Source: Pedobacter nutrimenti
GTDB lineage: Bacteria; Bacteroidota; Bacteroidia; Sphingobacteriales; Sphingobacteriaceae
Direction of reading: 5' to 3'
DNA length: 64,000 nt
Assembly: GCF_003208655.1 (NCBI RefSeq)
Contig: NZ_QKLU01000002.1
Coordinates: forward strand, 498,285 to 562,284
Position numbers and translations under genes: made by a program. Each line of letters starts with the position of its first letter. Position 1 is the first letter of the stretch. The notes below the pieces were generated by a model. It saw only the letters and a list, made by a program, of their open reading frames with translations, had not been told where the DNA came from and made no database searches. Shown piece by piece: positions 36,731-46,612 of this stretch.

Positions 36731-37294
36731 TTAATGTGCCGCATCTAGTGCTGTACAAATAATATGGCCTATAAGAATATGCATTTCCTGAATCCTCGCA
36801 GTTACATCAGATGGGACAATGATATTTAAATCACAGCAATCATTCATTTGACCGCCGTCCCTGCCAGTTAAACCAATGGTTGCACAATTGAGTGTTTTTC
36901 CCAATTCCAGGGCTTTAATTACATTAGCGCTATTGCCGCTGGTTGAAATACCAATTAAGACGTCTCCGGGATTGGCAAGCCCTTCTACCTGCCTTTCAAA
37001 AATTCTTTCGAAACCATAATCGTTGCCAATGGCAGTTAACGCCGAGGTATCTGTAGTTAAAGCAATAGCAGGTAAAGACCGCCGTTCTTTAACAAAGCGA
37101 CCGGTAAACTCGGCGGCAATATGCTGGGCATCGCTGGCACTCCCGCCATTACCAAACAACAATACCTTATGTCCGCTTTTGATGCACCCAGTAATTAAAC
37201 TACAGGCTTCGGCAATATTTCCATTAAGTTTGGCTGCAGATTGATTTGCAACCTCAATATGTTCATTGAAAAGAGCTTTGATCTGGTCTTTCAT
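36731..37294 (-). CDS. gmhA: Phosphoheptose isomerase
   Basis: The 187-residue SIS-domain enzyme turns sedoheptulose 7-phosphate into D-glycero-D-manno-heptose 7-phosphate. It shows LFGNGGSASDAQHIAAEFTGRF, ALTTDTSALTAIGNDYGF, and GISTSGNSANVIKA. Middle gene of the heptose operon, 12 bases after hldA. Confidence 0.95.
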   Translation of the reverse strand: MKDQIKALFNEHIEVANQSAAKLNGNIAEACSLITGCIKSGHKVLLFGNGGSASDAQHIAAEFTGRFVKERRSLPAIALTTDTSALTAIGNDYGFERIFERQVEGLANPGDVLIGISTSGNSANVIKALELGKTLNCATIGLTGRDGGQMNDCCDLNIIVPSDVTARIQEMHILIGHIICTALDAAH

Positions 37295-37306
37295 CTGTGA
37301 CTTTAA

Positions 37307-38284
37307 TTAGGATTTAGGGAATTTTTGATCAATTTCTTCAAAAGTTGCTACCGCGCTCCCAACTTTGCTGACCACAATTGCCGCAGCATGATTGGCAAAC
37401 TCGCAGGCTTCCTGAAGAGATTGATTAGAAGCCAATGAAACACCTAATGAAGCCAGGACTGTATCTCCGGCTCCCGTGACGTCGATTACACCCATCGCTT
37501 TGGTAGGGATTAATGTAAGTTCATTTTCTGCATAAAAAGCAATACCTTCTTCAGAGAGCGTGATGATTACCTTATCACATTGCGTAATTTCTTTTAAGGA
37601 TGCGCAAGCTTGTTTGAGGCTTTCATGGTCTTTTATTGCAATTCCTGTAGCCTGGGCAGCTTCTTTTTTATTTGGTTTGATGATATGGGCCCCTCTATAC
37701 TTTGCGAAATCCAATCCTTTCGGATCTACCAATGTAGGTATGCCTTTTAATCTGCATAATGTAAAGATCTCTTTGAGCAGACTGCGTGTTAAAAGCCCTT
37801 TATTATAGTCTGAAATCAAAACAATGTCAAACAGATCAATCTTATTCTTTAGAATTTTGATCAACTGTGTCTCTATTTCAACAGGAATTTCAGAAAGATT
37901 TTCCCGGTCCAGTCTGATCAGATGATGATTTGAGGCCAGTACTCTTGACTTAACGGTTGTACAGCGCGAATTGTCTGTTAGCATACCATCTCCTATAATG
38001 CCGCAATCTGATAATTCTTTTATGACTAAAGCGCCATGTTCATCATTTCCGATCACTGAAATCACGTCTACGACACATTTGAAGGAAATTAAATTTTTCA
38101 AGACGTTTCCTGCGCCACCCAGGGTATATTCTTCTTTTTGTATTTCTACTACCTGTACGGGTGCTTCCGGGGAGATCCTGTTGCAGTTACCATAGATATA
38201 ATGATCAATCATGATGTCACCGATAACGAGTACTTTTATTTTAGGATTAAGATTATTCAATTCGTGTTGTTTTATATTTTTCAA
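37307..38284 (-). CDS. hldA: Heptose 7-phosphate kinase
   Basis: The 325-residue PfkB-family kinase corresponds to the N-terminal half of HldE (RfaE1): VLVIGDIMIDHYIYG, YTLGGAGNVLKNL, and the catalytic DVTGAGDTVLASL. It phosphorylates D-glycero-D-manno-heptose 7-phosphate at C1. The start is a TTG at 38284; no ATG fits nearby. Kinase and adenylyltransferase are separate genes here, unlike E. coli. Confidence 0.94.
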   Translation of the reverse strand: MKNIKQHELNNLNPKIKVLVIGDIMIDHYIYGNCNRISPEAPVQVVEIQKEEYTLGGAGNVLKNLISFKCVVDVISVIGNDEHGALVIKELSDCGIIGDGMLTDNSRCTTVKSRVLASNHHLIRLDRENLSEIPVEIETQLIKILKNKIDLFDIVLISDYNKGLLTRSLLKEIFTLCRLKGIPTLVDPKGLDFAKYRGAHIIKPNKKEAAQATGIAIKDHESLKQACASLKEITQCDKVIITLSEEGIAFYAENELTLIPTKAMGVIDVTGAGDTVLASLGVSLASNQSLQEACEFANHAAAIVVSKVGSAVATFEEIDQKFPKS

Positions 38285-38301
38285 TTTAGTTCAGTAATCC
38301 T

Positions 38302-38436
38302 GTTAAATCGAAAATAAGCTTGTGATAATTGTTTGTTGTAACAGTTAAAAGAACGTAAAAATACTGTTTATAATTTTAAAATGCCAATTCCATAGTTCTT
38401 GCCTATAGTGTCGATTTAACGTTCTTGTTGGCATTT
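38302..38436. repeat. Set of crossed inverted repeats before the methyltransferase
   Basis: Three short segments, GTTAAATCGA (38302), AAGAACGT (38349) and AAATGCCAA (38379), each have an exact complement in one contiguous 26-base block at 38411-38436. The order is the same on both sides, so the three pairings cannot nest and would be alternative or pseudoknotted. Confidence 0.45.
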
Positions 38437-38475
38437 ATGGAGATTATCATGTATGTTTACTGACAAAATTTGTTT

Positions 38476-38480
38476 AGGAG
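38476..38480 (+). promoter_or_regulatory. Shine-Dalgarno site of the methyltransferase
   Basis: AGGAG 10 bases before the ATG at 38491. Such sites are rare among the genes of this window, and it supports the start at 38491 over 38470. Confidence 0.6.
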
Positions 38481-38490
38481 AAATTACCAT

Positions 38491-39426
38491 ATGAAAAAAT
38501 GTGAAGTCTGTAGTACCGAATTAAAAAACACATTCAATGCCAGAGAAATGATGCTCGGTACGCGAAAAGAATTTGCCTATTCTCAATGTACAAAATGTAA
38601 AACCATCCAAATCATAGACGTTCCGGAAGATATAATTGCATACTATCCAGATTATTATTATTCCTTTAAACAAGAGATTCCTAAACTTAAAAATCTTCCC
38701 ATCTTAAAAAGACTCTTTAAAAATTTTAGAATGAAAAAGAGGTATAGAAGGGGGGGCTATGAAATCTTAAGACATTTAGAGCCTCTTCATATACTTCCTT
38801 CTCAAAAAATACTAGATATTGGCTGCGGTAAAGGTAAATTGATCTGTGACATGTTTAATGCTGGTTTTACGAATATCCAGGGTGTGGATAAATTTATTGA
38901 TCAGGAATACGACTATGGTTACAATGTTAAAGTTATTAAAAGTGATTTAAGTGAATTAGAAAAAGGAAGCTATGATTTTTTGATGATGCACCATGTTTTT
39001 GAACATATGGCAGAGCCGCTTCAAGAGTTTCGTAAATGCCATGATCTCCTTAAAAACAATGCCTATCTTATGGTTAGAATTCCTGTGATTGGTAAAGCCT
39101 GGGAAATTTATCAGCAGGACTGGGTTCAATTGGATGCACCTCGGCACTTCTTTATTCACAGTGAAGAAAGTATGAAAATATTAGCTGACAATGCCGGCTT
39201 TACGATTACAAAAATCGTATATGATTCAACGTCTTTTCAATTCTGGGGAAGTGAGTTATATAGGAGGGACATTCCTTTGGTAAAGGAGGAAACCAAAGAA
39301 TATGTTGCCGCAAAAGATTTTTTTTCTGATGAAGAAATAACATCTTATGAAAAATCAGCGGCGGATTTAAATCGTGAGAACAGAGGTGACCAGGCTATTT
39401 TTTATTTACAAAAGAAAGTTAAATAG
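38491..39426 (+). CDS. Class I SAM-dependent methyltransferase with zinc ribbon
   Basis: The 311-residue protein opens with two CxxC pairs (CEVC and CTKC), a small zinc ribbon, then the methyltransferase core: motif I ILDIGCGKGKLICDMF, acidic GVDKF, and DFLMMHHVFEHM. The type often methylates sugars of surface glycans. It stands between the heptose operon and a glycosyltransferase, consistent with polysaccharide modification. The exact target is unknown. Confidence 0.85.
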   Translation: MKKCEVCSTELKNTFNAREMMLGTRKEFAYSQCTKCKTIQIIDVPEDIIAYYPDYYYSFKQEIPKLKNLPILKRLFKNFRMKKRYRRGGYEILRHLEPLHILPSQKILDIGCGKGKLICDMFNAGFTNIQGVDKFIDQEYDYGYNVKVIKSDLSELEKGSYDFLMMHHVFEHMAEPLQEFRKCHDLLKNNAYLMVRIPVIGKAWEIYQQDWVQLDAPRHFFIHSEESMKILADNAGFTITKIVYDSTSFQFWGSELYRRDIPLVKEETKEYVAAKDFFSDEEITSYEKSAADLNRENRGDQAIFYLQKKVK

Positions 39427-39514
39427 AAAAAATGATTGAATTTTTCATTGACTTCTATGTTGAAAAAGTAATAAATTTATACCTGTACTCCATGTATAAA
39501 AGGACTAAAATCTA

Positions 39515-40378
39515 ATGAGCATTATAAAAGTAGGTTATCTTATATCGTATGATTATGAATTTCTAAAAATTTCTTTACCCAGAGTTTATAGATTTGTTAA
39601 TGAAATTTATCTGGCCGTTGACGCTGACCGAAAAACATGGGCCGGAGAAAAAGTTACAATTGCTGATGAATTTTGGACATGGATTAAAGAGTTTGATGTC
39701 GAAAGAAAAATCACTATATATGAAGATTATTTTTACGTTCCAGAACTTGGACCAATGGAATGTGAAACCAGAGAAAGAAACCTTTTGGTAAAACAAATGG
39801 GAAAAGCGGATTGGTATGTTCAAATAGATTCTGATGAGTATTTTGTAGATTTTGAATCTTTTGCACATAGACTGGAAAAGTATAAGCCTACTGGCCCGAC
39901 AACAATTTCCTGTAAAGTCGCTACATTGTTTAAAGAAATCCCATCGGGTTATTTATTAATTGATGAGTCTGTGACGATCTTACAATTTGCAACGAATAAT
40001 CCTTTTTATGACATGGCAAGGGTCAATACCTCAGAAAATAAACTGGTTCAATGGAATGACCTTGTACTGCATCAAAGTTGGGCAAGAAGTGCTCAGGAGA
40101 TACTATTTAAATTAAATAATTGGGGACATAAAAATGACTTTAATACATTGAGCTTTTATAAGTTATGGGACGCTATAGATGAAAATAATTATGACTGTCT
40201 CAGAAATTTTCATCCGCTGGAACCAAAAGTATGGCCCAATCTGATTCTTTTTCCTGGAAATATTACAGATGTACTAGATTCCTTTAAAATGAAGGAGATT
40301 AAAGAACCAGAAGCTGAACCAATAAAAAAGGAAAAACCATTTTTGTCAAGACTATGGAAAAAAATAAGGTCTAGATAA
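39515..40378 (+). CDS. Putative glycosyltransferase (GT2-like)
   Basis: The 287-residue protein begins with MSIIKVGYLISYDYEFLKISLP, has the segment DWYVQIDSDEYFVDFE with a DSD metal-site motif, and a charged C-terminus. It looks like a GT-A transferase acting on a surface glycan. No close family name is justified from sequence alone. Convergent with the large GT2-GT4 gene downstream. Confidence 0.7.
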   Translation: MSIIKVGYLISYDYEFLKISLPRVYRFVNEIYLAVDADRKTWAGEKVTIADEFWTWIKEFDVERKITIYEDYFYVPELGPMECETRERNLLVKQMGKADWYVQIDSDEYFVDFESFAHRLEKYKPTGPTTISCKVATLFKEIPSGYLLIDESVTILQFATNNPFYDMARVNTSENKLVQWNDLVLHQSWARSAQEILFKLNNWGHKNDFNTLSFYKLWDAIDENNYDCLRNFHPLEPKVWPNLILFPGNITDVLDSFKMKEIKEPEAEPIKKEKPFLSRLWKKIRSR

Positions 40379-40409
40379 ACTGTTTAACAAGCCTGCTAAC
40401 ATCCGCTTT

Positions 40410-42626
40410 TTACAGAAAAAGCTTTTTTAATTTATCCCCAACGTATTCTGGAGAATATTCTCTGATCGCTGAGAAGGAATTGGATGATATTAGTTCCCAA
40501 AGGTTTTTGTCTTCATAAAGATGGATGATTCCTTGAGCAAACTCTTCTGTTGTATTTGCAATTAATGCATTATAATTATGTTTTAAATTCATTCCTTCTG
40601 CTCCTACATTCGTTGTAATAAGAGGAAGCTTGAATTCTAAACTCTGCCCTATTTTTCCCTTCATCCCAGCTCCATATCTTAAAGGGGCAACAAAAATTCT
40701 TGAATCAAGGAAATATTCTGAAACATCTTTTAAATATCCAGGAACAATAACTTTGGGTGATTGAAGATTTTGAACGGATTCAGGTGGGTTACTGCCCAAT
40801 AAAGTCAATTTAATATCAGGATACTTATGCCATACTAGTGGCATAATTTCTTTGACAAGCCATACGACTGCATCTACATTCGGCGCATGTTGATAGCCAC
40901 CAATAAAACAAATTCCATTTCGATCGTTAAATGTTTTATCTGTGCCGACATATGGGCTATGTATATTTGGGATCATGACAACTTTTCTTGCTCCATTTTT
41001 TTCTAAAATTTCTCGTTCAACGTCGGTAATAGCAATTGTAATATCTGCCTCTTTAGAGAGATTTACTTCTTTTTGTTTGGTTTGGTTAACTTTCTCTAAA
41101 GCATCTGTTTTTAAGTTATTCGCTAATTTAAGTCCTCTTTCCTCTCTTATAAAATGTAAATCTACTGTGTCGTATACCCATTTTATTTGTCGGTTTGCTT
41201 TTAAAAAAGGTGAATAAATCTCGTTAAGTTCGGGCCTGGATACCCAGGCAATGTTGATGTTAGGAACAATCTCTTTTAACTCGTCTAATGGATTTTGGAA
41301 TGGGAAAAGAGGGTAGATTAAACGAATGCCAAGATTGGTTAATTTTTCAAAATAAGGGTGTGTCTTTTGTCGATCATGGGGGAGGAATATAATATTGTAC
41401 TTGAGGTCTCTAAATATTTTTAAAAGTTCATATACCCGAGTATACCCTGAAGCCTTATCATACTCTGGTAGGCATGAATCTATGAAGAGTAATGTTTGAC
41501 TATAATTAAACTTATCAGCAACAGATGAGGCTTGAATTGTATTCGGAAATGTCTTGAAAACTAATGTCCATTTATCAAGGAATTTTTTGGAGTTAATAAG
41601 TTGATATTCTTTTACTGTTCCTTTTTTAATGGTCTTTCCTGAGCTAACACCTTCAAAATGGACAATTTCAGCTAAGGGCTGATAGTAAACCTTCTTGTTT
41701 AATTTATGTCGGATGGAGAAGCACAGATCAGTATCCTCATAATAAGCAGGAGCAAAATCATCATCAAATCGACCTATTGATTCGAAGTCGGCTTTTGAAA
41801 GCATTACTGCGGCACCAGAACAATAATCCGTTTGTCTCAAATAATTATATTTAGATAAGTTTGGATCGTCGAATCTGCCATAGTTTGCTGGTTCTCCAAG
41901 ATAATTCACCAATCCCCCTGCTTCCTGTAAAAGTCCATAAGGATAAATGAGTTTACATCCAACCAAACCGGTACTTGCATCGTTTTGAAACACGGAGAGC
42001 ATATGATTTAACCATGCTGGTCTGACCTGTGTATCGTTGTTTAAAAATAATATATATTTCCCACGAGCAACCTCAGAGGCTTTGTTACACGACCTTAAGA
42101 AACCCATATTTTTAATATTCTCTAAAAAAACAATATTATGTGCCTTCTCCTTCATGAAGATCGATGTATCATCTGAAGAGCAGTCATTAACCACGATAAT
42201 TTCATATTTAATACCCTGAGTATGATTTAAGATGGAAAGAAGACAATTGTATGTATAATCCAAATGATTATGTACAGCAATGATGATACTTACAAGAGGG
42301 ACTGTTTCTATTGGAAACACTATTGGCTTGAGTATGGGATGTTCTGGAAGAAGATTCTCTACTTGAAATTTATATAAACCCAAAAGTCTCTTCAAGAATT
42401 TTTTAGGAGCCTTCTCTCTGAAATATTTTGGGTATGGATTTTTATTGAACCTGAAAAGACTGATGAGAATAAAGAATATCCGTTTGGTAAAAAGAATTAG
42501 AAATGCTTTTTTGAAAATTTTAACTTTTACTCCTTGTTCTTTTGTGATATAGTATTTTTGGGTTATTCTTAAGCAGGTTTTGTAATTATTTTTATCTATC
42601 CAGCGTGTAAATTTTTTGGAGCTCAT
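40410..42626 (-). CDS. Two-domain glycosyltransferase (GT2 + GT4), active copy
   Basis: The 738-residue protein has an N-terminal basic and hydrophobic segment, a GT2 domain (about 108-330: VSIIIAVHNHLD, VNDCSSDDT, metal motif FLNNDTQV at 196-198, YYEDTDLCF) and a C-terminal GT4 domain (GGYQHAPNVDAVVWL, PLRYGAGMKGKIGQSLEFKLP). It is a diverged duplicate of the next gene. Start at ATG 42626 (MSSKKFTRWIDK) matches the paralogue; the longer frame to 42803 overlaps the neighbour. Probably builds O-antigen or exopolysaccharide. Confidence 0.88.
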   Translation of the reverse strand: MSSKKFTRWIDKNNYKTCLRITQKYYITKEQGVKVKIFKKAFLILFTKRIFFILISLFRFNKNPYPKYFREKAPKKFLKRLLGLYKFQVENLLPEHPILKPIVFPIETVPLVSIIIAVHNHLDYTYNCLLSILNHTQGIKYEIIVVNDCSSDDTSIFMKEKAHNIVFLENIKNMGFLRSCNKASEVARGKYILFLNNDTQVRPAWLNHMLSVFQNDASTGLVGCKLIYPYGLLQEAGGLVNYLGEPANYGRFDDPNLSKYNYLRQTDYCSGAAVMLSKADFESIGRFDDDFAPAYYEDTDLCFSIRHKLNKKVYYQPLAEIVHFEGVSSGKTIKKGTVKEYQLINSKKFLDKWTLVFKTFPNTIQASSVADKFNYSQTLLFIDSCLPEYDKASGYTRVYELLKIFRDLKYNIIFLPHDRQKTHPYFEKLTNLGIRLIYPLFPFQNPLDELKEIVPNINIAWVSRPELNEIYSPFLKANRQIKWVYDTVDLHFIREERGLKLANNLKTDALEKVNQTKQKEVNLSKEADITIAITDVEREILEKNGARKVVMIPNIHSPYVGTDKTFNDRNGICFIGGYQHAPNVDAVVWLVKEIMPLVWHKYPDIKLTLLGSNPPESVQNLQSPKVIVPGYLKDVSEYFLDSRIFVAPLRYGAGMKGKIGQSLEFKLPLITTNVGAEGMNLKHNYNALIANTTEEFAQGIIHLYEDKNLWELISSNSFSAIREYSPEYVGDKLKKLFL

Positions 42627-42697
42627 AAATATTATACTAATGGTAATTGGTTTCTTACTCATTCTGAGTAGTGAAAGTCGATTTAGAATCAGTCCAG

Positions 42698-44902
42698 CTA
42701 ATTCAAAGTTAATTCTTTTAGAAGGTCTTTTAATTTTGTTGCTACATTTTCCGGAGTATATTCTTCCAACGCAAGAATAGAATTGCGCTGAATTTTGTGC
42801 CACAATTCAGGGGATTCATACAGCTCTATAATTTTTGCTGCAAATTCGATTGCCGTTTCTCCTACCAATACATTTTGGCCGTCAATAAGCGGCATTCCTT
42901 CAATACCGATTTTTGTAGAGACAATTGGTAGTCCGTATTCAAGGCTCTGACCAATTTTTCCTTTCATTCCTGCTCCGTATCTTAAAGGTGCAACAAAGAC
43001 CCTGGAGTTGATAAAATAAGGTTCTACATCGTGGATAAAACCTGGTACATCAATGCGGTCTGATGTTAAGGCCAGCACTTCAGGTGTTGGTTTGCTGCCC
43101 AATAAAAGAAGTTTAATTTCAGGGTTGGTGTTCCATACCAGAGGCATGATTTCTTTTGCGAGCCATACTGCAGCGTCAATATTGGGTTCATGGGCATAGC
43201 TTCCTATAAAAACGAGATCTTTCCTCTCCTCAAAACCCGGATTGTCTTTATCTGTAATCAGTTTGGCATGTACATTAGGAATAACAGATACATTTTTGAT
43301 CTTATTTTTGATGAGGATCTGTTTTTCAACGTCAGTAACTGTAATGGTATGGCTGGCTAGGTTTGCAAGCCTTAATTCCAACGCTCTGATCGGCTTAATT
43401 TTTTCTTCAATTTTAACCGGATCCATGTCTGAGAGCTCAAATGCTCTCTGCAGGCGGATAAAGTGTAAATCAACTGTGTCGTAGATCCATGGGATCAATT
43501 TGATGGCTTGAATTGTCGGGCCATAAATTTGATTGATATCAGGCCTGGATATCCAGGTCAGGTCGATAGAAGGCAAAAGATCGGGTATTTTTTTTACAAG
43601 CTTTTCTTTTGGATACCTGGCGTAAATTACCCGAATACCAATGTTTACCAAATTGCTATAATAAGGTTCAACTCTAAGTCCTTGATGGGCCAGAAAGTAA
43701 ACCTGAAGATTTAAGGATTGGAATAATTTAATAAGTTCGAACAACCTTTTTGAACCGGAGTCCTGATCTGGTTTAGGCAATGTTGCATCAATAATAAGGA
43801 TGGACTTCTGATCTTTTTTTTCCTTGATGGATTTTGGTGATGGCATCAGGATTGTATTCCATTTTTGGATAAAGTGTTGTTTTGAGAGGGTCGTTTGAGA
43901 GCCCTTTTGGTACTTTGGCAGACCAGAGACAAGGCCTTCAAAATGCACGATGTGAGTAAGTGGCTGATAGTATATTTTTTTATTCAAGTTTGTTTTTACG
44001 GTATAGCAAAAGTCGGCATCAATATAAAACCGCACGTCATAGCCGGAACTAAACTTGCCAGCTTGATTAAATGTTGTTTTTTTAACGAGAAGGCATGCAG
44101 AAGAACCAAATCCGGTCTCTTTGATATAATTGTAATCAAACTGTTCGGCATCGTCGTAACGGCCATAATTGACCTCTTCTCCATGAACATTTATACCATT
44201 GCCCGCCGCTTTCAGGAGCCCATAAGAATAGATGAATTTCGGACAAACCACACCAGTCTCCGGATCATAATCAAATACACTTAGCATGTTTTTTAGCCAT
44301 TGATCATTTAACAAGGTGCGATGGTCAAGAAAACATAAAAATTCTCCGTTTGCAATCTCTGCGGCACGGTTTTGTAAAACTGTTAGATTTGCTTTTTGGT
44401 CTTTTCGGATACGGATTATTGATGTTGATGCCAGGAACTGATCATTCTGGTTTGTCACATCATCAGTGATCAAGATTATTTCGTAAGCAATACCTGCGGT
44501 GTTTTCCAGGATTGAACGCAGGCAGTTGTAGGTATATATAAACTGGCTGGATGATGAAATAATGATGGATACCACTGGATTTGAAAAATTTTGAAAGGCC
44601 AATGGTTGATAATTGTTCTGTAATTCTGCTTTGGCATTTCGCAGGGTATAAAATCCTAAAAGTCTGAGCAGAAAATCTTTTACAGAATTGCTGTTGATAT
44701 ATTTAGAATAGGGATTTTTGTCCCATCTAAACAGGCTGAGAAAAATAAGAAAAAACCGATTGAGATACAAGAATAGAAAACGGATGGAAACAGGATTTAC
44801 AAACAAGCCCTCTTCTTTTTTAGAATAGTATTTTCGAACTATTTTAAAGCCGGTATTGAAATTTTGTTTGTCAATCCATCTCCCGATTTTTTTAAAACTC
44901 AT
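42698..44902 (-). CDS. Two-domain glycosyltransferase, GT2 domain degenerate
   Basis: The 734-residue paralogue of the preceding gene aligns over its whole length (MSFKKIGRWIDKQNF; GSYAHEPNIDAAVWLAKEIM). Its GT4 domain keeps the active features (PLRYGAGMKGKIGQSLEYGLP). In the GT2 domain the metal motif NND is DHR (residues 193-195), VHNHLD is SSSSQF and YYEDTD is FYIDAD. The GT2 half is thus predicted inactive, the GT4 half active. Same operon direction as the rest of the cluster. Confidence 0.85.
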   Translation of the reverse strand: MSFKKIGRWIDKQNFNTGFKIVRKYYSKKEEGLFVNPVSIRFLFLYLNRFFLIFLSLFRWDKNPYSKYINSNSVKDFLLRLLGFYTLRNAKAELQNNYQPLAFQNFSNPVVSIIISSSSQFIYTYNCLRSILENTAGIAYEIILITDDVTNQNDQFLASTSIIRIRKDQKANLTVLQNRAAEIANGEFLCFLDHRTLLNDQWLKNMLSVFDYDPETGVVCPKFIYSYGLLKAAGNGINVHGEEVNYGRYDDAEQFDYNYIKETGFGSSACLLVKKTTFNQAGKFSSGYDVRFYIDADFCYTVKTNLNKKIYYQPLTHIVHFEGLVSGLPKYQKGSQTTLSKQHFIQKWNTILMPSPKSIKEKKDQKSILIIDATLPKPDQDSGSKRLFELIKLFQSLNLQVYFLAHQGLRVEPYYSNLVNIGIRVIYARYPKEKLVKKIPDLLPSIDLTWISRPDINQIYGPTIQAIKLIPWIYDTVDLHFIRLQRAFELSDMDPVKIEEKIKPIRALELRLANLASHTITVTDVEKQILIKNKIKNVSVIPNVHAKLITDKDNPGFEERKDLVFIGSYAHEPNIDAAVWLAKEIMPLVWNTNPEIKLLLLGSKPTPEVLALTSDRIDVPGFIHDVEPYFINSRVFVAPLRYGAGMKGKIGQSLEYGLPIVSTKIGIEGMPLIDGQNVLVGETAIEFAAKIIELYESPELWHKIQRNSILALEEYTPENVATKLKDLLKELTLN

Positions 44903-44914
44903 CAGCGTTCTGTT

Positions 44915-45844
44915 TTATTTTTTCTTCTTTAGAAATTTAGAAAGGAATGATTTTTTCTGCTCATAAGCCCATTTTTTTCCTGAATATAATTTTACACCAG
45001 CATCAATCATTTTTTGCTGATACAGATCATATAAAGAACGTACATCCGGATTACTGGCAAAAGTATACCTGTAGTTTCCCGAAATCTCATGCTGGTTATA
45101 TTTATAGGAACTAAAGTGATAGAACTTTAGGGAGACTTGATCATTAACAAAAAACCGATCCCCTTTGTTGCTCAAAGAGCGCTCATGTAAATTCCATGGG
45201 CCCATATTATATCCTTGATCGAATAAAATTTTAGTAGATCCAGGGAAAAATAATGGAACATAATTTATCCAGAGCTGATCAACAAAAAGACCGTGTCTGG
45301 TTCTGTTGAAGCCCATCGTTAAAGTTCTGTTTTCCCACCAGTTCAGAAGTTTCATATAATCTCCTTTTTTGTTTATCCCAATATAACCCAGGTTATATAA
45401 ACCATGGTTCAGGAAAAGGTTCTCATTTGGGGAGCCTTCCTGCCAGGGAATGGGATTCATAATGTGAGGCGTTAAAAGAATGGGCGCTTGTTCAAAATTT
45501 GTATCCAGTTGTTTAATATCATCAAACAATTCAATATCCGGGTCGAAGTAGTGGACGGTTTCGGCTCCTTTTTCCGTAAAAAGATGCTTAAACGCTGATG
45601 CTTTGATGCAGGTATTTAGCTCGACTATGTCATATTTTTTTATAAGATCTGAGAATTCAATTGGAAGTGTTTTGGCGAGGATAAATTCTATGCCGGGGAA
45701 ATCCTGATAATTGATTTCCGGATGTAATTCGTCTACCAAGAAGAGATAAAACTTATATTCCTTTGCAAATTGGTGGATAGATGCAGAGAGGATTTTGGCT
45801 TGTGCCAGGTAATTGTTAGTACAGATAGTAAAAGCAGCCTTCAT
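44915..45844 (-). CDS. Glycosyltransferase, GT8-like
   Basis: The 309-residue protein has FTICTNNYLAQAKILSASI at the start, VHYFDPDIELF with a DxD metal motif near residue 100, and NHGLYNLGYIGI in the middle, in the style of GT8 nucleotide-sugar transferases. Substrate unknown. Sits 12 bases upstream of the degenerate GT2-GT4 gene. Confidence 0.75.
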   Translation of the reverse strand: MKAAFTICTNNYLAQAKILSASIHQFAKEYKFYLFLVDELHPEINYQDFPGIEFILAKTLPIEFSDLIKKYDIVELNTCIKASAFKHLFTEKGAETVHYFDPDIELFDDIKQLDTNFEQAPILLTPHIMNPIPWQEGSPNENLFLNHGLYNLGYIGINKKGDYMKLLNWWENRTLTMGFNRTRHGLFVDQLWINYVPLFFPGSTKILFDQGYNMGPWNLHERSLSNKGDRFFVNDQVSLKFYHFSSYKYNQHEISGNYRYTFASNPDVRSLYDLYQQKMIDAGVKLYSGKKWAYEQKKSFLSKFLKKKK

Positions 45845-45871
45845 AGAGTTCGGTCTTTAGGATATGAAATT

Positions 45872-46609
45872 TTATCTGAACAGTCTTTGTATGCTTCGAA
45901 AAATATTTCTTGCTGTATAGAAGATGTAGACATCCATCGGGAATATTTCTTTAATGATTTGTACTCTGTCTTTTTCAAAATCGAGGTCTAAGGCATTTAC
46001 ACCAGATGTCCCGAGGTCGTTAAATTTAGAGATGACCAGATCAAGGTATCTGAATTGATAATTACTTTTAAAGTATAGGCGGATGTTTAGGTCGTAATCT
46101 GCCCATATTTTATATTTAATCTGATAGTTATATTTTTTAAAAACAGTTGAAGGATAGAAAACCGTTTGATGATTGAAATTGTGTTTACTAAGCTTATATC
46201 TGTTCATTTTTCCAAAACGAATGGTGTTTTTGTGTGGATAATAAGCATTCCCGTATACTATTTCATTGTCTTGGGGGCGGATACTAAAGGTTTCAGCCAA
46301 AACAAGTGGTGTCATTAACTCATCATCGGCCCCCAAAAAATAGATCCATTCTCCAGAGCATTTTTTTATGGCTTTGTTCATGGCATCATAGATTCCTTGG
46401 TCTTTCTCTGAAGAAAAAAAAGCGATCTCACTTGTATACTTTTCAATAATTTGGACCGTGCCATCGGTAGAGCGCCCATCTAAAATAATCAGCTCAAAAT
46501 TGTTGTATTCTTGATCTAGGACACTTTTAATTGCCTTTTCAATAGTGCCTACTGCATTTCTGACAACAATTACGATGCTAACTTTGGGAAGGGGGGATAG
46601 AGATGCCAT
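45872..46609 (-). CDS. Family 2 glycosyltransferase
   Basis: The 245-residue GT-A enzyme shows VSIVIVVRNAVGTIEKAIKSVLDQ, LDGRSTDGTVQII, KDQGIYDAMNKAIKKCSGEWIYFLGADDEL, typical of small capsule and O-antigen transferases (WcaA-like). The metal motif ADDE is intact. Lies 27 bases after, and 3 bases before, neighbours in the same direction. Confidence 0.92.
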   Translation of the reverse strand: MASLSPLPKVSIVIVVRNAVGTIEKAIKSVLDQEYNNFELIILDGRSTDGTVQIIEKYTSEIAFFSSEKDQGIYDAMNKAIKKCSGEWIYFLGADDELMTPLVLAETFSIRPQDNEIVYGNAYYPHKNTIRFGKMNRYKLSKHNFNHQTVFYPSTVFKKYNYQIKYKIWADYDLNIRLYFKSNYQFRYLDLVISKFNDLGTSGVNALDLDFEKDRVQIIKEIFPMDVYIFYTARNIFRSIQRLFR

Positions 46610-46612
46610 ATT

